Origin: Synechococcus sp. AG-670-B23
GTDB lineage: Bacteria; Cyanobacteriota; Cyanobacteriia; PCC-6307; Cyanobiaceae
DNA length: 48,613 bases
Reading direction: 5' to 3'
Assembly: GCA_003209165.1 (NCBI GenBank)
Contig: QCSL01000013.1
Span: 1-48,613, forward strand
The translations under genes were made by a program, and so were the position numbers. Under the pieces are notes generated by a model, which saw nothing but the letters and a program-made list of their open reading frames with translations, was not told where the DNA came from and searched no databases. Below, one piece after another: positions 27,519 to 35,678 of the stretch (position 1 is the first letter of the stretch; each line of letters starts with the position of its first letter).

Positions 27519-29650
27519 ATGGGGATCCGGTTGTTGCATCTGCATCTTCACGGTCTGTTTCGTTCCCATGAGCTCGAACTCGGCCGTGATGCTGATACCG
27601 GTGGCCAGACGTTGTATGTGCTGGAGCTCGTCCGCAGCCTGGCCCAGCGGGCTGAGGTCGAGCAGGTTGATGTAGTCACCCGTCTGATTCAGGACCGTCG
27701 GGTGGATCTCGATTACAGCCAACGGGTCGAGCCCATTGGTCCGGGTGCCCGCATCCTGCGCTTCCCCTTTGGTCCAAAGCGGTATCTGCGGAAGGAGTTG
27801 CTTTGGCCCCATCTGGAGGAGTTGGCTGATCAGCTGGTGGAACATCTGAGCCAGCCCGGCCAGAAGGTGGATTGGATTCATGCTCATTACGCCGACGCAG
27901 GCTTGGTGGGTGCTCTGGTCAGTCAGCGGTTGGGGATTCCGCTGGTCTTTACTGGTCATTCTCTCGGCCGGGAAAAACAGCGACGCCTCTTGGCCGGTGG
28001 ATTGGATCGCTCTCAGATCGAGCAGACCTATGCCGTTAGCCGACGTATCGACGCTGAAGAGCGTGCTCTTGCCCAAGCCGATCTGGTGATCACCAGCACC
28101 CGTCAGGAAGCTGATCAGCAGTACCGCCGCTACGGCCATTTTCAGGCGGATCAGGCGGAGGTAGTGCCCCCTGGGGTCGATGCCACTCGGTTCCATCCAT
28201 ACGGTTCATCGCAGGAAAGTTTTGCGTTGCAAAGCCTGTTGCAGCCTTTCCTGAGGGAGCCGGATCGCCCGCCGCTGTTGGCGATTTCACGTGCGGTGCG
28301 GCGTAAGAACATTCCTGCGCTGGTTGAGGCTTATGGCCAGTCGCCAGTGCTGCGGCAGCGTCACAACCTGGTGCTTGTGCTGGGCTGTCGGGATGACCCG
28401 TGTCAGCTCGAGAAGCAGCAGCGCGATGTGCTGCAGCAGGTTTTCGATCTGGTGGATCGATTTGATCTTTATGGCCAGGTGGCCTATCCCAAACAACCAA
28501 ACAACACAGCCGTGCCCAGATCCCCGCCCTTTACCGCTGGGCTGCGAGTCGTAGAGGGCTATTCGTGAATCCGGCTTTGACTGAACCCTTCGGACTCACC
28601 CTCTTGGAGGCCGCGGCTTGCGGTTTGCCAATGGTGGCAACCGACGATGGCGGTCCAAGGGATATCCAACATCGCTGCGATAACGGTTTTTTGGCGGACG
28701 TCACCGATCCCGGAGCACTTCAGGAGGCCTTGGAATTGGCCGGGAGTGATCAGTCACGTTGGCGCCGTTGGAGTGACAACGGGGTTGAGGCCATCAGTCG
28801 CTACTTCAGTTGGGATGCTCACGTGTGTCAGTACCTCGCTCTAATGCAGCAGAAGATCCGCGTGTCACCTGTTCGTGGGATGTCGGTGGTGCGTCGGCCT
28901 AGTCCCGTCTCCAGGCTGTTGGCGTTGGATCTCGACAGCTGTTTGGAGCTGCCGGAGGAACGCTCGCTGGCGCATCTGCGCGATCGGCTTCAAGCCGAAC
29001 CCTTTGCCGCTTCGACAGGGTTGGTGATCCTCACGGGCCGTTCGCTGGATCAGGCGCGTCAGCGCTACCAGGAGTTGCATCTTCCCGATCCCAAGGCTTG
29101 GATCTGCCGGGCTGGAACCGAGATTCATCACGCGCTGGATCGCGCAGAAGACCCCGTCTGGGACAAGCGGATCAGTCAGGCCTGGGATCGCGAAGCTGTT
29201 CTCGCAGCCATGGGGCAACTTCAGGAACACATCCAGCTTCAGGATCCCGACCATCAGAGTCGCTTCAAAGTCAGCTATCTGTTGCGTGCGTCGAACCGCG
29301 GTTTGATGGGGTTGGCTCGTCAGTGCTTGCGGCGCCATGCCCTTCAGGCGGAACCCCAGCTTCGCTGCCACATGTTTTTGGATGTTCTGCCCCAGCGTGC
29401 GTCCCGCAGCGAGGCCATCCGTTTTCTAGCCCATTCCTGGGGGCTCCCCCTGGAGCAGGTTTTGGTCGTGGCCAGTCAGCAAGGGGATGGAGAGTTGCTG
29501 GATGGTTTACCTGCCACGGTTGTACCTGCCGATCACGATCCCTGTCTGTTGGGTCAACGCACTCAGCAGCGGGTGTACGTGTCGAAACGCCCCAGTGTCG
29601 GAGCCGTGCTGGATGGGTTAACCCACTACCGGTTCTCAGGCAGCCGCTGA
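27519..29650 (+). pseudogene. sps: Sucrose-phosphate synthase/phosphatase, frameshifted by an 8-bp duplication
   Basis: The ancestral protein made sucrose-6-phosphate from UDP-glucose and fructose-6-phosphate. The first frame (27519-28568) holds the N-terminal GT-B half: GRDADTGGQTLYVLELVRSL, WIHAHYADAGLVGALVSQRL, FTGHSLGREKQRRL and VVPPGVDATRF. The second frame resumes with AQIPALYRWAASRRGLFVNP and TEPFGLTLLEAAACGLPMVA, then a HAD-type sucrose-phosphatase-like domain (ALDLDSCLEL...LTGRS). CCAAACAA occurs twice in tandem at 28489-28504; removing one copy restores one frame of 708 codons. The HAD domain departs from consensus in motif IV (SQQGDGEL instead of GDSGND). The frame-1 stop overlaps a GTG (GTGA, 28565-28568) from which the second half could restart. 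Confidence 0.9.
28489..28504. repeat. Perfect 8-bp tandem duplication inside sps
   Basis: CCAAACAA at 28489-28496 is repeated exactly at 28497-28504. Eight is not a multiple of three, so the second copy shifts the reading frame. With one copy the translation runs YPKQHSRAQIPALYRW, which reads as a normal glycosyltransferase segment. Confidence 0.97.
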
Positions 29651-30790
29651 TCCTGGAATCACGGTCACACAGGCGGCAGCCCGGTCGGCTTTAGCTTGTG
29701 CATCCTTCCGATCTCCTCCCCTTGCCAGGGCCACACCCATCCGCCGACCCGGGCGTGCTGTGGGCTTGCCGAACAGCAGGATTTGTGTGTCGGCTTCCGT
29801 GAGTGCTTGTTCAATCCCTTCAAAAGCGACGGAGTCCATATTCGTTTGGGCCAGGATCAATCGGCTCGCGGCGGCATCAGCTGTGGTGATGGCGGGGATT
29901 GGCAAACCAAGAACAGCGCGCAGGTGCAGTTCGAACTCGCTTAGGTTCTCGCTGTTCAAGGTGACCAGGCCGGTGTCGTGCGGCCGGGGAGACAGTTCGG
30001 AAAAGATCACCTCATCACCACATATGAAAAATTCAACACCGAAGATGCCTGCACCGCCCAGGTTGTCTGTGACGGTCTTGGCCATGGCCTGGGCCTGACG
30101 TAGTTGTTGGTCGGTCAGCAGAGCCGGTTGGCAACTGCATTGGTAGTCGCCACCTTCCTGTTCGTGGCCGATCGGGGCACAGAAGAGTGTTTCGCCATTG
30201 TGCTGACGGATGGTGAGCAGGGTGATCTCGAGTTCAAAATCGAGGAATTCCTCCACGATTACCTGGCTTGAGGTGCCCCGAGCACCGGCCATGGCGGCAT
30301 CCCAGGCTTTGGCCATATCGTCCGCACAGATCACCACGCTCTGGCCTTTGCAGGAGGAACTCATCACCGGTTTCACCACGACAGGCCAGCCCAGAGGTTC
30401 TGCCACCTTTGTGAGTTCTTCAGCACTGGAGGCATAGGCGAACCGGGCGGTGCGGAGACCGAGTTCACCGGCCGCTAGGTCGCGGATGCGGTCTCGGTTC
30501 ATGGTGACGGCCGTCGGACGGGCCGTCGGAATTACGGTGGTCCCCTCCTGCTCGAGTTCCGCCAGGGCATGGACGGCGAGCGCTTCGATCTCAGGGATCA
30601 CCACGTAGGGTTGGTGGCGCCTGACCACCTCCAGCAAGGCATCGGCATTGGTCATCGGCAGCACTTCTGCCAGGTCAGCCACCTGCATGGCCGGGGCACC
30701 GGCATAGCGATCGCATGCGATCACCCGGCAGCCAACCCGTTGGGCAGCAATGGCCACTTCCTTACCCAGCTCCCCACTGCCCAGCAGCAT
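29636..30790 (-). CDS. purT: Formate-dependent GAR transformylase (possibly impaired)
   Basis: ATP-grasp enzyme that adds formate to glycinamide ribonucleotide, an alternative to folate-dependent PurN. The product is 384 residues from the ATG at 30790 (MLLGSGELGKEVAIAAQ). In-frame upstream sequence (SFPRTV) resembles the normal N-terminus, but there ATG 30814-30812 is followed at once by TAG (30811-30809). Three sites that match E. coli PurT elsewhere in their motifs are changed: the ATP loop reads MSSSCKGQS (Gly to Cys), SCQP replaces SWQP, and LNSENLSEF replaces LISQDLSEF. The rest is intact, including CGDEVIFSELSPRPHDTG. The 3' end overlaps sps by 15 bases. Either a working enzyme with a shortened start or an early pseudogene. 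Confidence 0.85.
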   Translation of the reverse strand: MLLGSGELGKEVAIAAQRVGCRVIACDRYAGAPAMQVADLAEVLPMTNADALLEVVRRHQPYVVIPEIEALAVHALAELEQEGTTVIPTARPTAVTMNRDRIRDLAAGELGLRTARFAYASSAEELTKVAEPLGWPVVVKPVMSSSCKGQSVVICADDMAKAWDAAMAGARGTSSQVIVEEFLDFELEITLLTIRQHNGETLFCAPIGHEQEGGDYQCSCQPALLTDQQLRQAQAMAKTVTDNLGGAGIFGVEFFICGDEVIFSELSPRPHDTGLVTLNSENLSEFELHLRAVLGLPIPAITTADAAASRLILAQTNMDSVAFEGIEQALTEADTQILLFGKPTARPGRRMGVALARGGDRKDAQAKADRAAACVTVIPGSAAA

Positions 30791-30912
30791 GACGGTGCGT
30801 GGAAATGACTACATGGTGATCCATGAACGGCCTGCCTGAATCATCAATCAACGCAAGTCCTGAGACTTTCCGCAACCTGGGTTGCAGCGCTTGAGGTCAC
30901 CGAAAGGTTAAG

Positions 30913-31211
30913 GATGCGCTCTTGATTAAGTCCATTGCTTCGGGCAATGGTTGGTGGCTGTTTTCGCTGGGGCTGGCGTCAAGACCCGCTACAGCTATCT
31001 GAGCGTTGGTGCTCCTGCTGGCTCCTATAGCTGCGGCCAGATTATTGGTCTCTGCGGGAACACGAGCCGCTGGTCGACCGGTCCTCACCTGCACTTCGAA
31101 GCGGAACTCCTGCATCTCCTTGATGTGCTCGAGAGTCCCAGCGCAGATAAGCTGCATCCGATAGAGCAGACGTCTCAGAGGCATCAGCCTTCGGTGGAAG
31201 CGAGCCGTTAA
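30913..31211 (+). pseudogene. Remnant of an M23 (LytM) metallopeptidase
   Basis: A short broken stretch resembles the catalytic core of M23 cell-wall endopeptidases. From 30951 one frame reads VAVFAGAGVKTRYSYLSVGA, then SCGQIIGLCGNTSRWSTGPHLHFE, matching the family pattern (TRYxHLS...G..IG..G.TG.STGPHLHFE) including the zinc-binding HLH. Just upstream a different frame reads IKSIASGNGWW, a plausible continuation towards the N-terminus, with a stop (TAA) in the first frame. There is no start codon context, the first metal-binding His-x3-Asp is absent, and the HLS position reads YLS. It is therefore a decayed fragment, ending four bases before a convergent small gene. Confidence 0.7.
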
Positions 31212-31215
31212 GGGT

Positions 31216-31383
31216 TTAGTTCGAATCAGTGCTGCTCTGACGGCGAACTTCTCCGATCAGCCACACGCCCATGAATCCAAGCGACGACACAGTGAAATAG
31301 ATCAGCACCCAGCGCAGTACTCGATCGGGATCTGCAGCTGCGTTGGCGAGCAGCTCAGCGGTTTTGGCAAGCAGGTTGTCCAT
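31216..31383 (-). CDS. Small single-span membrane protein (55 residues)
   Basis: A 55-residue protein runs from ATG 31383 to TAA 31216. It starts MDNLLAKTAELLANAAADP. A hydrophobic segment (about residues 24-43, LRWVLIYFTVSSLGFMGVWL) is flanked by charged residues and followed by a short basic tail (GEVRRQ), consistent with a single membrane span with the C-terminus inside. Its ATG overlaps the TGA of the upstream 82-residue gene (TGATG), which strongly supports translation as a pair. No family could be named. Confidence 0.65.
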   Translation of the reverse strand: MDNLLAKTAELLANAAADPDRVLRWVLIYFTVSSLGFMGVWLIGEVRRQSSTDSN

Positions 31384-31631
31384 CAGTTCTGAAGATCGGG
31401 GATCAGCGTGAGTTGGCGTACCGGTGATTCTTCGCTCACAAAACCCCAGGCTTCAAACACTGTGGGATCGGGATGGGTGATGCGCTGCTCCGTTCCATTG
31501 CGTTCCAACTGGAATCCTTCGCTGGACATGCGCCGCATCAAACTGGCCGATTCCTCGAAGCGGGCGGCCATCGCCTCTAGGCTTGAGCAGTCAGCCGTGA
31601 GACCGGATTCACGCCAGGTGAAGTAGGTCAT
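31383..31631 (-). CDS. Small conserved-type hypothetical protein (82 residues)
   Basis: Soluble, acidic protein of 82 residues beginning MTYFTWRESGLTADCSSLEA and containing an amphipathic helix (AARFEESASLMRRMSSEGF) followed by a short beta-rich part (FQLERNGTEQRITHP) and FEAWGFVSEE. It resembles small conserved proteins of marine picocyanobacteria that lack an assigned function. ATG at 31631, with only a weak purine-rich sequence upstream. It is coupled to the 55-residue membrane protein by a TGATG overlap, so the two may act together. No catalytic motif is visible. Confidence 0.7.
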   Translation of the reverse strand: MTYFTWRESGLTADCSSLEAMAARFEESASLMRRMSSEGFQLERNGTEQRITHPDPTVFEAWGFVSEESPVRQLTLIPDLQN

Positions 31632-31938
31632 CCTGACTTGATGCCTTTAAAGCATAACTTTAGGGGATGTGAGCGGGGGAAAGCATTGGTGTTGGAAATA
31701 AAAATCCTTTCGGTACTGGCTTGTTGTTAAGTCACCCTCTCTTGTAGCGAATTATGTTGTACTCATTCTGAAAACCTATTGTCGTCAATTATTTTTTGGA
31801 CTGAAGATTGATCTTTCAAGTAAGATGTTGATTTTGCGTAACACGAATTCCAGTTCGACGTTATCTACTCACTGAATAATGCACCGTTGAGATTGTTCCA
31901 GGAACGATGATTCCAAGGATCAGGCTGAAGTTCAACAC
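31632..31938. other. AT-rich 307-base gap without a recognised gene
   Basis: The gap lies between the 82-residue gene and the mraY 3' end. It is clearly more AT-rich than its surroundings. Both strands contain only very short frames (the longest checked is 29 residues) without family resemblance. It probably holds the promoter of the 82/55-residue pair near its left side. No tRNA, terminator or repeat was recognised. It could be the remains of a deleted gene or contain a small RNA, neither of which can be shown here. Confidence 0.5.
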
Positions 31939-33039
31939 TCAGGGATGCAGCACCAGTCCGAGAAGCACAAGCCCTGCTGTGACGAGCCAGAACGCAGGCA
32001 CCACGCTTCGTTCATCGGTGCCTCCAAGTTCAAAATGGTGATGGAGTGGCGCCATGCGGAACATGCGTCGCCCGTGACCATCAGAGCCTTTCGTGGCCTT
32101 GAATACCCAAACCTGGATAATCACGGAGAGGGATTCCGCCACGAAGATGCCTCCCATCACCAGCAGTGGCCAGAGGCTGTTGGACAACAACGCCACACCA
32201 CTTAGGGCTGCCCCCATCGCCAGGGACCCCGTGTCGCCCATGAAGGCTCGTGCCGGGTTCCGGTTGTGCACGAGAAACCCCAGCCACGCTCCGGCCATGG
32301 TCATGCAGAAGCCAGCCAGGGCGGGATCTCCGTTATCTCCTCGCATCATCAGTTGAAGTGCCAAGCCGGTAAACACCAGTGCTCCGCAGCCGCTGGCCAA
32401 ACCATCCAGGCCATCGGTGAGGTTTGTGGCGTTGCTCTCCGCCAGCACTACAAACAATCCCAGTGGCCAGATCAGAAGTCCTAACGGCAGTTCAAGGCCA
32501 TAGGGCAAGGCAATGCTGCTGCTGATCCAGCCCTGCCAGGCTGCGAGAGCCAGAAAGGCTGCGGCCGCCATGGCTTGCAGCAACAATTTCCCTCCCGCTG
32601 TCAGACCCGTGTTGGTGTGTTTGGTGAGGCTCCTCCAGTCATCGACGCCGCCGATCAGCATGAACGCCAAAGTCAGCGCTGCCAGGCTGAGCAGTTGTTG
32701 TGACGCAACGGCATCCTTTGTGATCAGGCTGCCAAGAATGACCCCGACGGGAACCACCAGAAGCCCCCCCATGGTTGGTGTTCCCGCTTTGCTCTCATGG
32801 GCTTTAGGTCCCTCCTCACGGATGAACTGTCCCATCTTCAAGCGACGCAGAAGGGGAATGCCCAAGGCCGCAGTTGCTGTCGTGCATACCGCTGAAATTA
32901 AGAGCGGCAGGCTCAGTTGCGCATTGGAGATCCATTTGTCGGCTGCAAAGCTGCTTGCCAGAACCACAAGTATCAGCACGCTGGCACTCAGTGAGCCGTT
33001 CTCCCACCAAGGACCATGTTTCGAATCCGTGGATTGCAA
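31939..33039 (-). CDS. mraY: Phospho-N-acetylmuramoyl-pentapeptide transferase
   Basis: Integral membrane enzyme that transfers phospho-MurNAc-pentapeptide to undecaprenyl phosphate, forming lipid I of peptidoglycan. The product is 366 residues with about ten hydrophobic segments. Catalytic and family motifs are GVDDW (131-135), [13 protein letters not shown] (203-215), [11 protein letters not shown] (266-276) and PLHHHFE near the C-terminus. GTPTMGG (86-92) is also conserved. The start used is TTG at 33039; no ATG or GTG precedes the first membrane segment except a GTG at residue 21. A terminator-like hairpin ends three bases before this TTG. No other peptidoglycan gene is adjacent. Confidence 0.96.
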   Translation of the reverse strand: MQSTDSKHGPWWENGSLSASVLILVVLASSFAADKWISNAQLSLPLLISAVCTTATAALGIPLLRRLKMGQFIREEGPKAHESKAGTPTMGGLLVVPVGVILGSLITKDAVASQQLLSLAALTLAFMLIGGVDDWRSLTKHTNTGLTAGGKLLLQAMAAAAFLALAAWQGWISSSIALPYGLELPLGLLIWPLGLFVVLAESNATNLTDGLDGLASGCGALVFTGLALQLMMRGDNGDPALAGFCMTMAGAWLGFLVHNRNPARAFMGDTGSLAMGAALSGVALLSNSLWPLLVMGGIFVAESLSVIIQVWVFKATKGSDGHGRRMFRMAPLHHHFELGGTDERSVVPAFWLVTAGLVLLGLVLHP

Positions 33040-33102
33040 AACAGCACTCGAAAGGTCGCTGGGACCATAAATGAGTAGCTCAGCGGCGACCAGTTAGTGC
33101 TG
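33038..33102 (-). terminator. Nested hairpin plus T-run between DUF3134 gene and mraY
   Basis: Read leftwards, CAGCACT (33102-33096) pairs exactly with AGTGCTG (33048-33042), and inside it GGTCGC (33091-33086) pairs with GCGACC (33059-33054). A 26-base apical loop and a 4x5 internal loop separate them. TTTT (33041-33038) follows at once. It starts ten bases after the DUF3134 stop, so it is probably that gene's terminator, but it also touches the TTG start of mraY and could attenuate it. Confidence 0.65.
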
Positions 33103-33111
33103 GGGGAGATG

Positions 33112-33381
33112 TCAGTCCTCCCACTGTTCCTCATTTTGCTCGTCATCCTTGTTGTAATCCTCCTTCTCGCCCATGAGAGCAGAGAGTTCTTCCTCTTCGA
33201 CGGTGCTTACTTCAGGTGATCCGGATTCTTCGTCGGCTACGAGACGGCCGCTGGTTTCAAGCCAGGACAGGAGATCGGGCTCCTCACGCAGGGGAAGCAC
33301 GGGAGCTGGGTCGCGGCGCCCGTAGCGGGTGAGGGACGGGTTGACGCTGTCCAGGGCGTTTAAATCAACCAGAGCGCTCAT
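33112..33381 (-). CDS. DUF3134 family protein
   Basis: Small acidic cyanobacterial protein of 89 residues. The family-like core is at about residues 12-50: NPSLTRYGRRDPAPVLPLRE followed by EPDLLSWLETSGRLVA. The C-terminal 35 residues are strongly acidic (EEEELSALMGEKEDYNKDDEQNEEQWED) and likely disordered. ATG 33381 gives MSALVDLNALD; the open frame extends seven residues further (MACVPPC), but the shorter start suits the family better. It is divergent from the small membrane gene at 33419. No function is known. Confidence 0.8.
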   Translation of the reverse strand: MSALVDLNALDSVNPSLTRYGRRDPAPVLPLREEPDLLSWLETSGRLVADEESGSPEVSTVEEEELSALMGEKEDYNKDDEQNEEQWED

Positions 33382-33418
33382 GCAGGGAGGGACGCAGGCC
33401 AATCAACGATGATAAACC

Positions 33419-33673
33419 ATGTTCTGTTTTGGTCCTGTTCTGAACAAATTTGCCCTGCTTGTTGTTGCGTGGGGCCTAGCCCTGACAATCAGTGCTGGTC
33501 TGCATTGGTGGGGTTTACAGCGTCCTGAACCGTTGCAGTCCTCCTGGACCCTGGCACTGCTCCTGGTCTTTTCTCCGCCTGCGCTTGTGGCTGCTTGGTT
33601 GCTTGCGACTTCCCTACAGATCGCGACCGGCGAGACGAGAGAATCAGGCGATTGTGATCAGGAGACCCATTGA
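33419..33673 (+). CDS. Small two-span membrane protein upstream of argG
   Basis: An 84-residue protein with two hydrophobic segments (about 9-32 and 44-66) and a short polar, acidic C-terminus ([15 protein letters not shown]). It has no signal cleavage site and no recognisable family. Its TGA overlaps the argG ATG (TGATG), so argG translation is probably coupled to it, and the pair shares the short divergent promoter region with the DUF3134 gene. Similar tiny membrane genes precede argG in related picocyanobacteria, as far as I recall. Function unknown. Confidence 0.72.
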   Translation: MFCFGPVLNKFALLVVAWGLALTISAGLHWWGLQRPEPLQSSWTLALLLVFSPPALVAAWLLATSLQIATGETRESGDCDQETH

Positions 33674-34884
33674 TGGGCCGCGCCAAGAAGGTGGTACTCG
33701 CCTATTCCGGTGGAGTAGATACAAGTGTCTGCATCCCCTATCTCACGCAGGAATGGGGTGTCGAAGATGTGATCACATTTGCGGCTGATCTCGGTCAGGG
33801 CGACGAATTGGAGCCGATTCGTCAGAAAGCTCTTGATGCCGGTGCCAGTCAGTCGCTGGTGGGAGATCTGATCGAGCCGTTCATCAAGGATTTCGCCTTT
33901 CCCGCGATTCGTGCCAACGCCCTGTACGAAGGCCGGTATCCCCTCTCTACGGCCTTGGCGAGGCCTCTGATCGCTAAGCGCCTTGTGGAGGTGGCCCGGG
34001 AAGTGGGTGCCGATGCTGTCGCCCATGGATGCACTGGCAAGGGCAACGACCAGGTTCGTTTTGATGTGGCCATCGCTGCGCTGGCACCGGACCTTAAGGT
34101 GCTCACCCCAGCTCGCGAGTGGGGCATGAGCCGTGAGGAGACGATCGCCTACGGCGAACGTTTTGGTATGCCCGCACCGGTAAGCAAGAAGACGCCTTAT
34201 TCCATCGATCTCAATCTGCTTGGACGCAGCATCGAGGCGGGACCTCTTGAGGATCCGATGGTGGCACCGCCCGAAGAGGTGTTTGCGATGACGCGATCAG
34301 TGGAGGCTGCTCCGGATGCCTGCGAAGAGATTGAGATTGCTTTTGAAGCGGGCAATCCTGTTGCGATCAACGGTCAGCAGTTGGACCCGGTGGCTTTGAT
34401 CCGTGAAGCCAACCGTCTGGCGGGCACCCATGGCATTGGTCGACTCGACATGATCGAGAACCGAGTGGTGGGCATCAAATCCCGAGAGATCTACGAAACG
34501 CCTGGGTTGTTGCTGCTGATCCAGGCCCACCAAGAGCTGGAAAGCCTGACCTTGGCCGCTGATGTGCTGCGTAGTAAGCGGCAATTGGAGATGCAGTGGG
34601 CTGATCTCGTGTACCAGGGCCTTTGGTTTGGCCCCCTCAAGGATGCTCTGGACGGCTTCATGGACCGCACCCAGACCTATGTCAATGGTGTCGTTCGTCT
34701 CCGGTTGCACAAAGGGACGGCCACGGTCACCGGCCGCGGCTCAGCAGACAGCAGCCTTTATGTCCCTGAAATGGCTTCCTACGGCAGTGAAGATCAGTTC
34801 GATCACCGGGCCGCAGAGGGCTTTATTTACGTCTGGGGTCTTCCAACTCGACTCTGGTCAGCGTCTCACCGCCGTTCAAGCTGA
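33673..34884 (+). CDS. argG: Argininosuccinate synthase
   Basis: ATP-dependent cytosolic enzyme joining citrulline and aspartate to argininosuccinate, the step before argH. The product is 403 residues. The N-terminal PP-loop reads [10 protein letters not shown] (about 10-19). The citrulline/aspartate-binding segment [15 protein letters not shown] lies near 117-131, with [15 protein letters not shown] and [17 protein letters not shown] after it. ATG 33673 is used; an in-frame TTG lies directly upstream. The end overlaps the convergent coiled-coil gene by nine bases, leaving no room for a separate terminator. Confidence 0.98.
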   Translation: MGRAKKVVLAYSGGVDTSVCIPYLTQEWGVEDVITFAADLGQGDELEPIRQKALDAGASQSLVGDLIEPFIKDFAFPAIRANALYEGRYPLSTALARPLIAKRLVEVAREVGADAVAHGCTGKGNDQVRFDVAIAALAPDLKVLTPAREWGMSREETIAYGERFGMPAPVSKKTPYSIDLNLLGRSIEAGPLEDPMVAPPEEVFAMTRSVEAAPDACEEIEIAFEAGNPVAINGQQLDPVALIREANRLAGTHGIGRLDMIENRVVGIKSREIYETPGLLLLIQAHQELESLTLAADVLRSKRQLEMQWADLVYQGLWFGPLKDALDGFMDRTQTYVNGVVRLRLHKGTATVTGRGSADSSLYVPEMASYGSEDQFDHRAAEGFIYVWGLPTRLWSASHRRSS

Positions 34885-35223
34885 ATGCTTCATTTTCTGT
34901 AGGAACTTGGGAAGTCTTAGTAACGGATAACGCACAACGTTGTCCGGTACTGAGCTTCCAGGTAGGGCTGGCTTTGGTCGCTCGATCTGCTCTTGATCAA
35001 CCTGCTCAGCCAGCAGTTGATAGCGCTCCATCAACGGCTCAAGACGCTGTTGGAAGCGGCGTTCAAAAACCTCCGGCAGTTCAGCAAGTAGGTCGTTGTA
35101 GGCCTTGATCTCACCTTCGAGCTCTGTGATTCTGTTTTTCAGCAATCGAATAACTTCAGCGTCGCCATGACGCTCGTTCCAAACGGGGTCGGTGGGCTGA
35201 AGCTGGTCGTGTTTCGGATCCAT
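34876..35223 (-). CDS. Hypothetical coiled-coil protein
   Basis: Soluble protein of 115 residues without a recognised family. Residues about 22-80 are highly charged and helical with a heptad pattern ([20 protein letters not shown], then [20 protein letters not shown]), predicting a coiled coil or helical hairpin. The last 25 residues are basic and proline-containing ([18 protein letters not shown]). The 3' end overlaps argG in antisense by nine bases. A GGGCG/CGCCC hairpin (35224-35241) sits immediately before the ATG in place of a visible Shine-Dalgarno sequence. Confidence 0.75.
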   Translation of the reverse strand: MDPKHDQLQPTDPVWNERHGDAEVIRLLKNRITELEGEIKAYNDLLAELPEVFERRFQQRLEPLMERYQLLAEQVDQEQIERPKPALPGSSVPDNVVRYPLLRLPKFLQKMKHSA

Positions 35224-35241
35224 GGGCGGACGGTATCGCCC
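35224..35241 (-). promoter_or_regulatory. Hairpin directly abutting a start codon
   Basis: GGGCG (35224-35228) and CGCCC (35237-35241) are exact complements with an eight-base loop. On the reverse strand the stem ends at the base before ATG 35223 of the coiled-coil protein, where a ribosome-binding site would lie. Seen directly; any regulatory role is inferred. Confidence 0.35.
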
Positions 35242-35264
35242 ACCCGCGAATCCAACAATGCTGA

Positions 35265-35639
35265 TCAGTCAGCTGATGCAGCGGATTCGGCTTGTTGTTG
35301 TTGAGCAGCTTCGCTGCCCGGCATCACCCGAGGTGCGGGAAGGGGACCTTCCTGCTTGACGGTCAGGTAGCGAATCACGTCCTCGCTAAGGCGCATGGCC
35401 TTCTCGAGAACAGCAACGTGCTGGCCATCGCCGTTGTGGCTCAGTTGTACGTAGATGCCTTCCTTGTGCTTGGCAATCGGATAGGCCAGACGGCGTTTGC
35501 CGCGCATCTGATTGTCCAGCACGTCAGCACCAGTTTCCACGAGCATGTCGCGGTACTTGGTGAGATGGCTTTCGACTTCCTCCTCCGGAATGTCCGGACG
35601 AAGGATGTACATGGTTTCGTAATACGGATCGTGCGTCAT
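35265..35639 (-). CDS. rpsF: 30S ribosomal protein S6
   Basis: Small-subunit protein that binds 16S rRNA together with S18. The product is 124 residues from ATG 35639. The S6 fold occupies about 1-100: [20 protein letters not shown], then [20 protein letters not shown] and [12 protein letters not shown] tail rich in Ala, Gln and Ser ([16 protein letters not shown]) follows, as in other cyanobacterial S6 proteins. A GTG three codons upstream (35648) is less likely. rpsR and ssb, its partners in many bacteria, are not adjacent. A 16-base perfect palindrome lies in the leader. Confidence 0.97.
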   Translation of the reverse strand: MTHDPYYETMYILRPDIPEEEVESHLTKYRDMLVETGADVLDNQMRGKRRLAYPIAKHKEGIYVQLSHNGDGQHVAVLEKAMRLSEDVIRYLTVKQEGPLPAPRVMPGSEAAQQQQAESAASAD

Positions 35640-35662
35640 GGGCAGCACCTAAGGGGCTTCAG

Positions 35663-35678
35663 GCTCACCGCGGTGAGC
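35663..35678 (-). promoter_or_regulatory. 16-base perfect palindrome in the rpsF leader
   Basis: GCTCACCGCGGTGAGC reads the same on both strands and lies 24 bases before the rpsF ATG. A GATAAT -10-like hexamer (35697-35692) lies just upstream on the reverse strand, so the palindrome would be in the transcript. It could be an RNA hairpin with CCGCGG at its tip, comparable with S6:S18 autoregulatory leaders that present a CCG, or a DNA operator. Confidence 0.5.

Noticed and set aside
30897-31184. 95-codon leftward frame opposite the M23 remnant
   Set aside because: The rightward frames carry the HLH and GPHLHFE peptidase pattern; the leftward one has no family pattern.
31215-31235. GTTCGAATC resembling a tRNA T-loop
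   Set aside because: No flanking T-stem, anticodon arm or acceptor stem; it lies in the 3' end of the 55-residue gene.
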